From: Eubacterium sp. AM49-13BH
GTDB lineage: Bacteria; Bacillota; Clostridia; Lachnospirales; Lachnospiraceae
Direction: 5' to 3'
Length of the DNA: 64,000 nt
Assembly: GCF_003464165.1 (NCBI RefSeq)
Contig: NZ_QSEK01000009.1
Coordinates: 1-64,000, forward strand
Below, piece after piece: positions 33,833 to 43,496 of this stretch. The position numbers and the translations under genes were made by a program. The notes below the pieces were generated by a model. The model searched no databases, was not told the DNA's origin, and saw only the letters and a program-made list of their open reading frames with translations. The stretch's first letter is position 1; each line of letters begins with the position of its first letter.

Positions 33833-36163
33833 TTATGCTTCGCCTGGTTTGGTTGTCATCAGTTTATAAAGTTTCGTGTTCTTAGGGAATTTGTTTGCAA
33901 ACGGTACAAGCGAACTTCCCACCTTGATAAGTCCGTGTCCTGCTTCCACATTCGTGATATAGGACATCTGGAGGTCAGAAATGTTCAGAAGTTTTGCAAG
34001 CTCAAGCCTGTCTGTGGAAGCCTGATTCAGCATAATGATGAACTCTGAGTTTGCAAGCATTGTTCTCGCTGTGTGGCTCTGCAAAAGGTCATCGACATTC
34101 TGAGTGATTCCACTTGCGTATGCACCGTATTTTCTCACACGCTTCCACAAGGTAAAGAGGAAGTTTGCAGAGTATTCGTGCTGGAACAGAAGATAAATCT
34201 CATCAATGAAGATAAAGGTGTTCTTACCCTTTGCACGGTTCTGTGTGATACGGTTCAGGATAGAGTCAAGGACAACAAGCATACCAATCGGCATAAGCTG
34301 TTTACCCAAATCAAGAATGTCATAGCAGATAAGGCGATTATTGGTATCCACATTCGTCTGCTTTGCAAAAGTGTTCAGAGAACCATGCGTAAAAAGCTCA
34401 ATGGCAAGTGCCAGTTCCTTTGCTTCCGGTTCGTCCTGCTGCAAAAGTTCTGCCCTGAAATCCTGCAAGGTCGGTATATGTCCCTGATAATCATTCTGCT
34501 GATAACTGCGGTACACGCTTGCCGTGCAACGGTCAATGATAGACTTCTGCTTTGCTCCGAGATTTGTTCCGCCGATAAGCTGTTCACAAAGGGACATAAT
34601 AAACTCGGATTTCAAAATGACAGGGTTTGCACCGTCGCCGTAATCCTTATTCATATCCATTGCATTGATGTGATTGTCGGAAGTAGCAGAAATATTGATT
34701 ACTTCTCCGCCCATCGCATTGACAAGCTGTGAATACTCTCGTTCAGGGTCGATGATGATAATATCCGCATCTGAAGAAAGCACCTGATTGATGATTTCTC
34801 CCTTTGCCGCAAATGACTTACCGCCACCAGATACACCGAGAATAAAGGAGTTACCATTCAAAAGCTGCTTACGGTCTGCGATAATCATATTTTTGCTGAT
34901 AACATTCTGACCGTAATAGATACCGTTCTCGTGGAAAATATCCTGCACCCTGAATGGGATAAATACCGAAAGGCTCTCTGTTGTAAGTGTTCTGAACGCA
35001 TCAATCTTTCTTGTTCCAAACGGCATTACCGTATTGAGTCCATCTACCTGCTGAAATCTCAGTGTTGCAAACTGGCAAAGATGTTTTCTTGCTGTGGTAA
35101 GCAACGCTTCCGTATCATTCTCAAGCTGTTCCTTACTGTCTGCTGTAATAACCATTGTGATAACAGCGAACATCATTCTTTGGTCACGGGTCGTAAGGTC
35201 ATCGAGGAACTCTTTCATTTCTTTCTTCTGCTGCTCCATATCATACGGAACAGTTGCAGAGAAGTTGTTATTGGCATTCTGCCTACGCTGCCAGTTTGTG
35301 ATATTGGTTTCCACACCAAGCAGACGGTTCTCTGCTTCCTTTACTGCTTCATCAGTTGGAACGGGAACAATATCAATGGACATCATCAGATTTCTGTTCA
35401 TATCCGTAAGTTCCGCTACCATACTGTCTTTGATATAGGACGCATATTCACGAAGAAAAAGGACTCTTCCATAACGGTTTCCCATCTTGAAATAGTCCTT
35501 TTCAAATTCCATTGTGTCGGGGCAGATATAATCCTTAAAATCGTGTCCCTTTTTTCTTGTTTCCTTAATATCAAAGTGGAAAGAGCTTTCTTCTCCCACA
35601 CGATAGAAGTCGTGGAAAATACGAAGTCTTTCGTCTGTTTCCAGTTCCACACACTTACTTCCAAGCCTGCCGAAGTGAGCAATCAAATCTGCACCGACAC
35701 GGGCAAAATAAGTTCTTGCGTCCTCCACACTCTTTTTGTTGATGGAAATGGTAATATACTTATCCTGAACAATGGAGTTTGCACCCGTTGCCTTATCAAG
35801 AAGCATTTTATTGTATTCCTCTCGATATTCGTCCAGATTATCTCCGGTTGTCGGAATAAGAATTGTCTGCTCAAAATCCAGTCTGTTGAGCCGACGATTA
35901 TTGATTGTGATTTTTGTCGTTGCACCACTGTCAAGAGAGTTCAGAAGTTCGGAATATTCAAGGAACATCGCTTCCTTATCCTCACGGCTCGCCACTGCAT
36001 AGTTAATATCCGTAAAGCGGTAGGTCTTTGAATATTTATCCTTTCCCACTTTGAAAATGCCATCATCAAAGATAGCTGCCACGGGAATCACGTCCTGCAC
36101 CCCTTTCGGTACAACAAATTTTTCTTTATCCTGCTTAAACAAATTTGTAAGAGTCTTAATCAT
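33833..36163 (-). CDS. VirB4-like conjugation ATPase
   Basis: 776 residues. The Walker A motif GVSGGGKSF is at about 443-451, Walker B in FIFIDEIYLLF near 645, and a C-terminal ARTML/QNVDDLL segment follows. VirB4 proteins power assembly of, and transport through, type IV secretion channels and match Orf16 of Tn916. It overlaps the PrgI gene by 8 nt. Confidence 0.94.
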   Translation of the reverse strand: MIKTLTNLFKQDKEKFVVPKGVQDVIPVAAIFDDGIFKVGKDKYSKTYRFTDINYAVASREDKEAMFLEYSELLNSLDSGATTKITINNRRLNRLDFEQTILIPTTGDNLDEYREEYNKMLLDKATGANSIVQDKYITISINKKSVEDARTYFARVGADLIAHFGRLGSKCVELETDERLRIFHDFYRVGEESSFHFDIKETRKKGHDFKDYICPDTMEFEKDYFKMGNRYGRVLFLREYASYIKDSMVAELTDMNRNLMMSIDIVPVPTDEAVKEAENRLLGVETNITNWQRRQNANNNFSATVPYDMEQQKKEMKEFLDDLTTRDQRMMFAVITMVITADSKEQLENDTEALLTTARKHLCQFATLRFQQVDGLNTVMPFGTRKIDAFRTLTTESLSVFIPFRVQDIFHENGIYYGQNVISKNMIIADRKQLLNGNSFILGVSGGGKSFAAKGEIINQVLSSDADIIIIDPEREYSQLVNAMGGEVINISATSDNHINAMDMNKDYGDGANPVILKSEFIMSLCEQLIGGTNLGAKQKSIIDRCTASVYRSYQQNDYQGHIPTLQDFRAELLQQDEPEAKELALAIELFTHGSLNTFAKQTNVDTNNRLICYDILDLGKQLMPIGMLVVLDSILNRITQNRAKGKNTFIFIDEIYLLFQHEYSANFLFTLWKRVRKYGAYASGITQNVDDLLQSHTARTMLANSEFIIMLNQASTDRLELAKLLNISDLQMSYITNVEAGHGLIKVGSSLVPFANKFPKNTKLYKLMTTKPGEA

Positions 36164-36521
36164 TTGACTTCAATACCTCCTTCTGCTTCTGTTCAATGCT
36201 TGGCTTCATCAGTTCGTAATAAACATTGGTGGAGTGAAATACCAGCTTCTTCGGCATTAAAAACTCCGATTTTATCCACGCATAGATTGCTTTCTCTGCG
36301 GTCATACCGTTGTACTTCACAAAGCCAAGTGCCGCAAACGGAGCAGCACCCAAAATGCACACCCACGATACGGTTTCCGTGCCAACATACGGTCTGAGCA
36401 AGAAATACAGTCCTACCGCAACGCCACAAGCGAGAACAGAAAAAATGAACTGTCTGAGCGACAGCCCAAAAAACATTGACTCTGTATAATTTCTGATTTC
36501 TCGGTTAATTTTTACTTCCAT
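36156..36521 (-). CDS. PrgI family membrane protein
   Basis: 121 residues with two adjoining transmembrane helices (about 24-44 and 50-69) and short tails, the PrgI/VirB3-like form. It is a membrane component of the transfer channel and is always next to VirB4, as here. Confidence 0.88.
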   Translation of the reverse strand: MEVKINREIRNYTESMFFGLSLRQFIFSVLACGVAVGLYFLLRPYVGTETVSWVCILGAAPFAALGFVKYNGMTAEKAIYAWIKSEFLMPKKLVFHSTNVYYELMKPSIEQKQKEVLKSND

Positions 36522-36642
36522 ATCTGTTTCCTTTCCTGCGTTTTCGGTCTTTCTCCCTCACGCATTTATCATTCAGGCAAAAGACTTTGCCTTTTCGTTT
36601 ACCGCCATAGTAAACGCATTTCTTACAATCTCTTTGGTTCAT
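36505..36642 (-). CDS. 45-residue zinc-knuckle protein in the transfer operon
   Basis: ATG at 36642 with AAGGAGAG nine bases upstream; the stop overlaps the PrgI gene by 17 nt. The product has CKKC (6-9) and C22/C27, followed by a basic tail (REKDRKRRKGNRYG). The four cysteines suggest one zinc site. It is too small for usual gene calls; likely a small nucleic-acid binding or assembly factor. Confidence 0.65.
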   Translation of the reverse strand: MNQRDCKKCVYYGGKRKGKVFCLNDKCVREKDRKRRKGNRYGSKN

Positions 36643-36656
36643 CTCAAAATCTCTCC

Positions 36657-37493
36657 TTAAAGTCCCATCATCTCTCGGATAATACGGTCAGACATTTTTA
36701 CTGCACCGACAAGAACAAGCATATTAAATACCAATTCCCCGATATATGCCCACACCTGCGTAACTGCTGCTGCATCAGGATTCACTACTGGTGGCGATGA
36801 AGCAAATACGGAGAAAATAATACAAGCAAGTACAATGACTGCTCCCTCAAGCAGAACTGCACAATAGCTTTTGATAAAACTCTTGCCTACATTCTGTGTA
36901 GGTTCTCCTGCAAATGTGGAAAGCGGTATCGGTGCAAGTGCTGTGTACATATACAACTTGAAAAATCGTCCATACACTGTCATTATCAGAATGAACGACA
37001 GCACCGTGATAAATAATCCTCCGATAAGCGTTACCGCCCACAAAGGGATACTCTCAAAAAATCCGCAATCCTCTATGGTCGTTACCATCTCTGCGGGTAA
37101 GGTCGTCTGTTCCGGAGTTCCAAATCCAGCAGCATTCATAATGGTTGAAATCGTCCCTTGCACGATATTAAATAATGCAAGCATAAGCTCCATTCCGTAT
37201 GTGATAACACCTTTCGCCAATGCAAAACGGACAAAGAGTTTTAAAGCGTGTTCCGGTTTCTTCACATCTGTAAAACTTCCGCAGGTCTTTACCATACCTA
37301 TCACAAAAAACAATACAAGTAAGGCAAGCCCGATAGCCTGAACTGCACCGTTGATGTCAACAATAACCTTCCAGATATTCCCGCCCTTAAAGTTCTGCGG
37401 TGTAGTTGTGATGAGCGTCCATATTTCTGACAGTTTCTCATTCCAAGTTTCAAGGGCATTTTCAAGATTTTGAACTACCCAGTTATCACTCAT
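36657..37493 (-). CDS. VirB6/TrbL-like membrane protein
   Basis: 278 residues with six hydrophobic helices and a QNFKGGNIWKVIVDINGAVQ N-terminus, as in the CD1112-type TrbL/VirB6 proteins of Clostridia ICEs. It forms the inner-membrane part of the transfer channel. It follows Maff2 and precedes the small zinc and PrgI genes. Confidence 0.88.
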   Translation of the reverse strand: MSDNWVVQNLENALETWNEKLSEIWTLITTTPQNFKGGNIWKVIVDINGAVQAIGLALLVLFFVIGMVKTCGSFTDVKKPEHALKLFVRFALAKGVITYGMELMLALFNIVQGTISTIMNAAGFGTPEQTTLPAEMVTTIEDCGFFESIPLWAVTLIGGLFITVLSFILIMTVYGRFFKLYMYTALAPIPLSTFAGEPTQNVGKSFIKSYCAVLLEGAVIVLACIIFSVFASSPPVVNPDAAAVTQVWAYIGELVFNMLVLVGAVKMSDRIIREMMGL

Positions 37494-37515
37494 TCAAAGC
37501 ACCTCCTTACAATTA

Positions 37516-37544
37516 AGGGGTGTACCTTAACTTGGCACACCCCT
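37516..37544 (-). terminator. Hairpin between maff2 and the VirB6-like gene
   Basis: AGGGGTGT (37516-37523) pairs with ACACCCCT (37537-37544), with no U-tract on the minus strand. It may stabilise the pilin-like maff2 mRNA or partly stop transcription to raise the level of Maff2. Confidence 0.5.
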
Positions 37545-37566
37545 CGATAACTGTGTAACTCTTATC

Positions 37567-37929
37567 TTAGCCTGTGATAAGAGTAAGGATTTCTTTCGCA
37601 AAAGTGATAATGACACCACCCGCAAGAGTCAGGAAGCCATTGGCTCTCTGAGAAGGGTCGTGAGATTTGAGTGAAAGACCGACCTGCACGATACCAAAGC
37701 CAAGCAAAATCATACCGATGGCACGGATAAGTCCGAAGATAAAATCGGACAGATTATTGACTACGGTAAGCGGGTCATTCGCTGCAAATGCAGTCGTTGT
37801 CATTCCAAGTGCCAACGCACCGACAATGACCATTGTGCAGTAAGCACGGAAGCCTTTCTTAACCTTTCCGGTCATAGGCAGTTTCTTTGTTTCCTGAATG
37901 TCAGTTGCTTTTTTCTTAAAAATAGTCAT
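37567..37929 (-). CDS. Maff2 family membrane protein
   Basis: 120 residues. A basic start, hydrophobic helix ending TTAFAAN (possible cleavage), then two more helices (FGLIRAIGMILLGFGIVQVGL, GVIITFAKEILTLI). Maff2 proteins are abundant small membrane proteins of Tn1549-type elements, akin to VirB2 pilins in size and form. Confidence 0.88.
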   Translation of the reverse strand: MTIFKKKATDIQETKKLPMTGKVKKGFRAYCTMVIVGALALGMTTTAFAANDPLTVVNNLSDFIFGLIRAIGMILLGFGIVQVGLSLKSHDPSQRANGFLTLAGGVIITFAKEILTLITG

Positions 37930-37948
37930 AGTTGAATACCTCCAAAAT

Positions 37949-39757
37949 TTAATTTGTTTGATTGTTTATGAACAGAGCTTCCATCTCCTCCTCGGAAAGA
38001 AGTTCCCAGTTCGTTTCTTCCATTTCCTTTTCAGGAAGTGTTGCAGGGTCAATGTCCCAAATGGCAATCGAAGCAATATCTTTTGTGACTTCTCCATGCT
38101 TATAAGGACTCGCCTTTCCGTCTGTGGTAAGTGCCACATTCGGGTGTTTCATAATGTCATATTTGAAATCCATAATGGGTCTTTCCCCACGGATAAACAA
38201 AATAGCGTACTGATTATCGAGCATACGCACCTCATCAGGGGTAAGTAACTCTCTGCCGCTAATCTGATAGTTGGTGGAATAATTACCGCTTCTTCCGGTA
38301 CTCTTTCCGAACGTGTTGGTATCAATGGTTTCCTTGCCCAACAGCTCCGACACATATTTATGGGTTGACTGCTCATTTCCACCAAGGTAAAGAAATTCAT
38401 CGCAGTTACCCACAATGCTCTCCCACTGTTTTTCAAACAAGGCTTTAAGCTGTGCCAAGTTCTGTAAGATGATGCTTACAGATACCCCACGGGAACGCAT
38501 AACCGACAGTATCTTGTCGAAGTCGTCCGGCAGTGAAACATTGGCAAATTCGTCCATCATAAAATGAACAGGCATCGGCAAACAGCCGCCGTGGATATGG
38601 TCGGCTGCATAAAACAACTGCTGAAAGAGCTGTGTGTAAAGAATGGACACCAAGAAGTTGAAACTGGAGTCGTTATCCGGTATCAGTGCAAACAGTGCCA
38701 CCTTTTTCTCTCCGAGTGACTGCAAATCCAGTTCATCGACAGAAGTAAGAGCAGCAAGACTTTCCAAGTTAAACTTTTCAAGCCTTGCTGCAAGGGTTAT
38801 CTGTATAGATTTTAATGTTTTGGAAGAACCGGAATGATAAGAGTGGTAATACTTCAAAGCAATGTGGTCAGGGTTATCTATCATCAAATCTGAAAACAGA
38901 TTATCAAGCGGAGAAGGACTTGGGTCGTCCTCGTCCTCAATCGCCCCGGCTCTTAACATTTCCATTACCATTGCAAAATTCTGTTCTTCCGGCGGTGCTT
39001 CATAATGCAGATAAAATACAAGTGCAAGCAGAAGCATTGACGCTGCCGTATCCCAAAACGGGTCATTGCTCTGTGAACCTTTCGGAGTGGTACTCTTGAA
39101 AAGATTTGTCACGAGCTTCTGCACATCATTATCATTCTGTAAATAAACAAATGGATTGTAACAATGGCTTTTCTCCATTGAAATCAAATCAAGCACACGC
39201 ACTTCGTAACCTTTCTTCTCAAGAAGATGTCCCGTATCTCGCAGAATTTCCCCTTTCGGGTCTAATATCACATAGCTGTTTCTTGCAGCATTCATAATAT
39301 TAGGCTTTGCATAAAACCTCGTCTTACCTGCACCGGAGCCACCGCACACAAGCGTATTCAGATTTCGTCTGTGCTTCTTGGCATTAAGTCCAATGCACAC
39401 ATTCTGAGTCATCAGCTTATTTTCTGATAGTGGCTTTTGTCGGTATTTTTTATCAATGGCTCTGACATTGCCCCATTTGGCAGAACCGTGTTCTTCTCGT
39501 CTGCGGTAATTCTTTCTTGTTGAGAAATAAATCCCGATACCCATTCCATAGCATAAAAGTAAAATGAGGACAGTTTTTAAGCTGTCCCCACATAATTTTA
39601 TGGAAAATGGATTATCAAAGAGTGTCGCAAGATTGGCTGCTATCTCCGGCAATCCTCCGCTTATGGAAGGTGCAATCAGAAGTGCCAGCCATATGACCGG
39701 AACGATACCGACAATGGATAAAATAATGGCAGTCTGCCTGTCATTATCTCGCTTCAT
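37949..39757 (-). CDS. VirD4/TraG-like coupling protein
   Basis: 602 residues from the ATG at 39757 (AAAGGAAA nine bases upstream). Two N-terminal transmembrane helices, Walker A GGSGAGKT at about 139-146, Walker B HFMMDEFAN near 385, the CD1115 subtype. It brings the relaxase-DNA complex to the channel. It overlaps the 67-residue gene by 14 nt. All motifs are complete. Confidence 0.93.
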   Translation of the reverse strand: MKRDNDRQTAIILSIVGIVPVIWLALLIAPSISGGLPEIAANLATLFDNPFSIKLCGDSLKTVLILLLCYGMGIGIYFSTRKNYRRREEHGSAKWGNVRAIDKKYRQKPLSENKLMTQNVCIGLNAKKHRRNLNTLVCGGSGAGKTRFYAKPNIMNAARNSYVILDPKGEILRDTGHLLEKKGYEVRVLDLISMEKSHCYNPFVYLQNDNDVQKLVTNLFKSTTPKGSQSNDPFWDTAASMLLLALVFYLHYEAPPEEQNFAMVMEMLRAGAIEDEDDPSPSPLDNLFSDLMIDNPDHIALKYYHSYHSGSSKTLKSIQITLAARLEKFNLESLAALTSVDELDLQSLGEKKVALFALIPDNDSSFNFLVSILYTQLFQQLFYAADHIHGGCLPMPVHFMMDEFANVSLPDDFDKILSVMRSRGVSVSIILQNLAQLKALFEKQWESIVGNCDEFLYLGGNEQSTHKYVSELLGKETIDTNTFGKSTGRSGNYSTNYQISGRELLTPDEVRMLDNQYAILFIRGERPIMDFKYDIMKHPNVALTTDGKASPYKHGEVTKDIASIAIWDIDPATLPEKEMEETNWELLSEEEMEALFINNQTN

Positions 39758-39947
39758 CTGAGCGTTTCCTTTCAATCACTTTGAACTTTTTCAATGGGGC
39801 ATTTCCGACTTTTACAAGCAGGTCGTCTACTGCATCTGCGGACTTGCCTTCCTCCATCAACTTTGTTTTCTCATCGTTTAAGGAGCGAATGACAACACCG
39901 TGTTCATAATCGTCCAAAGCAATGTGGTAGAGTTTTTCTTTTTCCAT
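39744..39947 (-). CDS. Small ICE protein, paralogue of 60013-60192
   Basis: 67 residues: LYHIALDDYEHGVVIRSL, then DAVDDLLVKVGNAPLKKFKV. The gene at 60013 encodes the same pattern (YHLYLNEEERSRVIQSL, then DAVDDVLCKV). Both lie in the conjugation half, each overlapping a larger gene. No function is known; the helix-rich form suggests a DNA- or protein-binding adaptor. Confidence 0.65.
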   Translation of the reverse strand: MEKEKLYHIALDDYEHGVVIRSLNDEKTKLMEEGKSADAVDDLLVKVGNAPLKKFKVIERKRSDEAR

Positions 39948-39959
39948 ATCTGCCCTCCG

Positions 39960-40844
39960 TTATCTCTCATAGTCCTTTGAACGTTCCTGCTTTTTGCGGA
40001 ACATTTCATCAGAGATATGACTGTGAATTTCTGCCATTGCATTTCGTGTCTTGGAAAGCTCCGCACGAATTTCTTTCGGCTCTTTGGAAGCCAGTCCCTC
40101 CGGAATGCGGTTAATCGCAAAATTCTGTGTATCTACGCCATACTTCTTGCAAAGCATATATCCGATACACACTGCCTGAAAGCCCATATCCCTGCGGCTG
40201 TAACTTTCACTGTTGATAGAAAGCTGTGCGTGTCCGAGTTCCTGAGCGACACACTGGGCAACTGCTACGCTGTCGCCCACATTACGCTTCACATACAAGG
40301 TCTGCTTTTCATTATTATAGAAAGCTGCCATGTTCGGATACGGAAGTTCATCGGTTGCCGCAACCTCTACCGGAGATACATCAAGCATTGTCGTGATAAG
40401 TGCTTTCGGGTCACGGTTTGCTGATACTGCCGGAGCTTTCCTTCCATTTGTCTGCGTAACATCAAATACCTTTTTGACATTGTAGGAAATACCCGGAGAA
40501 CCATCTGCTCTTGTGTATTCCACTGGTTCAAGGATAGAAATACTCTTTGCCCCTTTGGTAATCTTCACATTGTCCTTACCCCAATCATCAAAATCTTTAA
40601 GCTGTGTCGCCTGCGGATACTGACTGTAAATAAGGAGAGCATTTGCTGCGGAATATCTGTCCATTCGACTCTGCGTATCAAGAAAACTCTTGAATTTCTC
40701 AGGGTCACTCACAATCTCACGGGAAGCGTCATCAATCATCTGATAGACCTTTTCTTTTTCTGCTCGCTTCTTTTCTGCATACTCCTCTTTGGATAATCTC
40801 GGCTGATTACCGCCAGCCTTTGCGGGTTTGAAATCATTTGTCAT
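39960..40844 (-). CDS. ArdC-like protein with metallopeptidase-like domain
   Basis: 294 residues. An N-terminal ArdC-type ssDNA-binding domain (about 40-140; RYSAANALLIYSQYP and KGAKSISILEPVEY) and a peptidase-like domain with QELGHAQLS near 207, where the first zinc histidine of HExxH is Gln. ArdC proteins protect incoming single-stranded ICE DNA from host restriction. The Q substitution suggests it does not cut protein. It sits between PcfB and VirD4 in the transfer operon. Confidence 0.78.
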   Translation of the reverse strand: MTNDFKPAKAGGNQPRLSKEEYAEKKRAEKEKVYQMIDDASREIVSDPEKFKSFLDTQSRMDRYSAANALLIYSQYPQATQLKDFDDWGKDNVKITKGAKSISILEPVEYTRADGSPGISYNVKKVFDVTQTNGRKAPAVSANRDPKALITTMLDVSPVEVAATDELPYPNMAAFYNNEKQTLYVKRNVGDSVAVAQCVAQELGHAQLSINSESYSRRDMGFQAVCIGYMLCKKYGVDTQNFAINRIPEGLASKEPKEIRAELSKTRNAMAEIHSHISDEMFRKKQERSKDYER

Positions 40845-40850
40845 AGTGAA

Positions 40851-41645
40851 TTACCTCTCTTTTGTTTTGGGGTTTTTCTTCGGCTGACGGTGTACCGTCT
40901 GACCGTTTTTCTGCTGCGGCTTCTTGCCGTCTTTCTTAACCTCCAGCTCTTTACGCTCTGCTTCTTTTTGCTGTTTTGCCTGTGCCTTATAACGGTCAAG
41001 TTTCTCTTTGACCGATGGCTTTTCCACTGGCTTTGCAACACCCTTATCAGATTGCGTTTCTACCGGCTCTGAGTTTTGCCTTGACAGAGGGCTTTTGTCT
41101 GTTTTGGCGACTGAGGGGTTTGCGTTTGCTCGCTCCTCTTTCTGCATTGGATTTCTGACCGCTTCTTCCATAATGATTTCACTCTTGGATTTAGTCGGCT
41201 TTTCTTTTTCAACCGCTTCACGGTCTGCGATAGCTTTCTCTGCTTCACTGACAATCGAAGCCTTATCCACTTTGCCAAGTTCAAATCTTTCAACGATACG
41301 CTGAATTTTAGAAGCGTCCTCTGCTCTTGCGATAATATCTACCGGAGCGTTCTCTCCCTTTGTGTTCTTATCTCTGAGGACACAATAAAGAACGCCATAG
41401 CGTTTTGCCTGTTCGGTAAACTTCTTCAAATCCTTTTGCGGAATGGAAAAGACTTTCAGCTCCTTGCCTGACTTAATCATATTGGTAAGCCTTGCTTTGC
41501 CCTTCGTCTTTTGTTCCTGCTTCAGAACCGATACCAAAAGCAATGCGATATTCTTCGCCGCCGAACCGCTTAATCTTGCAGCAACTTCAAATCCTTCAAG
41601 CGAAAGCCTGACGACCTGCTCTGCTGCGTCACCACCGTTGTTCAT
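40851..41645 (-). CDS. PcfB family (DUF3801) conjugation protein
   Basis: 264 residues from the ATG at 41645 (AAAGGAG upstream). The N-terminal 135 residues match PcfB/DUF3801 (AARLSGSAAKNIALLLVSVLKQ; QAKRYGVLYCVLRDK), followed by a Lys/Glu/Gln-rich disordered tail. PcfB-like proteins assist coupling of the relaxosome to VirD4. It overlaps the relaxase gene by 17 nt. Confidence 0.82.
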   Translation of the reverse strand: MNNGGDAAEQVVRLSLEGFEVAARLSGSAAKNIALLLVSVLKQEQKTKGKARLTNMIKSGKELKVFSIPQKDLKKFTEQAKRYGVLYCVLRDKNTKGENAPVDIIARAEDASKIQRIVERFELGKVDKASIVSEAEKAIADREAVEKEKPTKSKSEIIMEEAVRNPMQKEERANANPSVAKTDKSPLSRQNSEPVETQSDKGVAKPVEKPSVKEKLDRYKAQAKQQKEAERKELEVKKDGKKPQQKNGQTVHRQPKKNPKTKER

Positions 41646-43014
41646 AGCGTGATTTCTCCTTTCTCTGCTGTTTTTGTTCCTCTGTTTCAATATGCTCAAG
41701 GTTTTCTTCCATAACCTTTGACCTCTCCGCAATATCCTCGCAGAGTTTTACTTCCCGTCGGAGTTTTTTCAATTCTCCATTGATAGAAGCGATTTCATCT
41801 TTTGCCGCCTGAAGCTGACCATCATCAATATTTGTTCTTATCTTTTTTCGGAGATGTGTTCTTCCGGCAATCAGATTTTTCATCTGCTCCTCTAAGGAAG
41901 TCTTATATGAAAAAAGCTGTTCGTCCGTGGAAATATTTTCTCGTCCGAGCAGCCTTACTTCATCAGTAATCTTATCGAGCTTCATCAAATCATCTTTCAA
42001 AAGATAATGAAGCCTTGCGTTATTCTGTTTCTTATACTTGGGCAGATAACCGAGTCTGTAACAGTAATACAGATACAGCCCATAAAGTCCGCCTTTCTTT
42101 TTCAGCTTCTGCCCTCTGGTCTGCATACGGTACTGTCTTGGTTTATAAGTCGCCCTCTGGAACGGCTCAATCTCTGCCCATCTGTCACGATTTTCTTTGA
42201 TACGCTCTACAATCCGGTCATTGGTATAATCTGCTCCGAGATTTTTCAGTCGTATCGGCTTATCGTATCCCTTTGGAATGACCGTCCAGTATTTTCGGCT
42301 TGGACTTAGGTTATAGGCATATCCCATTTCCTTGAGAGCAAACTGAAATTCTTTCAGGGTCTTGCTGTGGTCGATAGCATAATCAATGGCTTCTTTTGCA
42401 ACCGAGTAGCGTGTCGGCATACCTGCCTTTTCTTTCATCGTCAGATAATCCGACTGCTTACTGCGGTTCGGATTCGGGTCATAGTAAAGTCCGTACTTCT
42501 CACAAATTCTGTCTGCAACTTTTCGGAATTTGAACCACGCTTTTTCCTCTCCCCACAAATGTTTGCCATCGACAAAAGAAATAGAGTTGATGACAAAATG
42601 GCAATGCAGGTGCTTTGTGTTCAGGTGGGTTGTCACAACGACCTGAAATCTTTTACCCCACACTTCATTTGCAAATTCCATTCCGATTTTCTGTGCCATC
42701 TCAGGAGATATATCTGTTTCCTTGAAACTCAAATATCCGTGATAGGCTTGGATACCGTCTGTCTTTTGGTACTGTTCCTTAACCGTTATGAACTGGTCAC
42801 GGGCAATCGCCACATTACAGTTGATACCCTCAACATAAAATTCTCGCTCTGTTTTTTCTTCGTCCTTTGCATAAGCAATAACATCTGCAAGAGCCTGATA
42901 CTGTTCCTTTGAAAACTCCCTTTTGATTTTGGCAGAAGTCTTTTCGGGATTGGTCGCATAGTCAATGACCTGACCGAGCCTTTCTGTTACCGACCACAAC
43001 TTTGTTACTGCCAT
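41629..43014 (-). CDS. MOBP-type relaxase
   Basis: 461 residues. The catalytic domain (about 1-230) has the HLNTKHLHCHF metal motif with His135, His137 and His139, and candidate nucleophile Tyr19 in VIDYATN. A coiled coil (about 350-450) follows. It nicks oriT and pilots the strand during transfer. It overlaps mobC and pcfB; the candidate oriT is 480 bp upstream. Confidence 0.92.
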   Translation of the reverse strand: MAVTKLWSVTERLGQVIDYATNPEKTSAKIKREFSKEQYQALADVIAYAKDEEKTEREFYVEGINCNVAIARDQFITVKEQYQKTDGIQAYHGYLSFKETDISPEMAQKIGMEFANEVWGKRFQVVVTTHLNTKHLHCHFVINSISFVDGKHLWGEEKAWFKFRKVADRICEKYGLYYDPNPNRSKQSDYLTMKEKAGMPTRYSVAKEAIDYAIDHSKTLKEFQFALKEMGYAYNLSPSRKYWTVIPKGYDKPIRLKNLGADYTNDRIVERIKENRDRWAEIEPFQRATYKPRQYRMQTRGQKLKKKGGLYGLYLYYCYRLGYLPKYKKQNNARLHYLLKDDLMKLDKITDEVRLLGRENISTDEQLFSYKTSLEEQMKNLIAGRTHLRKKIRTNIDDGQLQAAKDEIASINGELKKLRREVKLCEDIAERSKVMEENLEHIETEEQKQQRKEKSRYEQRW

Positions 43015-43346
43015 TTCATTTCGCTCTGATTTGGACGAAGATATGTCCTCTCAATCTCTGACTGGAACTTATTCCACTTCGCAGCTTCATTCTTCAGCAT
43101 AGGTGCATCAATGAAACCGAGTGTATTTGCTTTGGCAGCAAGCTGATTGATATTATTACCGATAGAGGAAAGTTCCCTCATCACATCATAGAAACGGTCA
43201 TCGGGTTTCTCTTTCGGTTCGTAACCTCTGATAAGTAAACGGATAAGTCCGGCTTCGGAAAGACAAGCCTTCTTTGCCTTTGCTGCCAAGTCCTGTGCTT
43301 CCTTGCGGTTAAAGCGGACAATCTTCTGAATGTTTCTCTTTCTCAT
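43005..43346 (-). CDS. MobC-like relaxosome protein
   Basis: 113 residues: a ribbon-helix-helix start (about 1-40: IVRFNRKEAQDLAAKAKKACLS, EAGLIRLLIRG) and a conserved SSIGNNINQLAAKAN helix, as in MobC. It binds and melts oriT to help the relaxase. It overlaps the relaxase gene by 10 nt. Confidence 0.9.
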   Translation of the reverse strand: MRKRNIQKIVRFNRKEAQDLAAKAKKACLSEAGLIRLLIRGYEPKEKPDDRFYDVMRELSSIGNNINQLAAKANTLGFIDAPMLKNEAAKWNKFQSEIERTYLRPNQSEMKWQ

Positions 43347-43467
43347 AATCGGTATCTTCCTTTCTCTTTACTCTGCAATCTTTGTTAATCTGGAATAAGC
43401 ACATCATCGTAACGCCAAGACAACTGCCGAGCAGTATTCCGGCGGCGATAAGTAATAACTCTCTCAA
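43309..43467 (-). CDS. DUF3789 small membrane protein
   Basis: 52 residues from a TTG at 43467, with AAAGGAG nine bases before; a frame reaching 43503 has no such site. One transmembrane helix (LLLIAAGILLGSCLGVTMMCLF) and a basic tail, the DUF3789 form found beside mobC in Tn1549-type ICEs. Function unknown. Confidence 0.7.
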   Translation of the reverse strand: MRELLLIAAGILLGSCLGVTMMCLFQINKDCRVKRKEDTDYEKEKHSEDCPL

Positions 43468-43496
43468 ATCAAGTTCTCCTTTCTCACGGGGTATTA

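Noticed and set aside
34931..36031. 366-residue plus-strand frame
   Set aside because: It is antisense to virB4, has no start signal, and its codon pattern mirrors the real gene.
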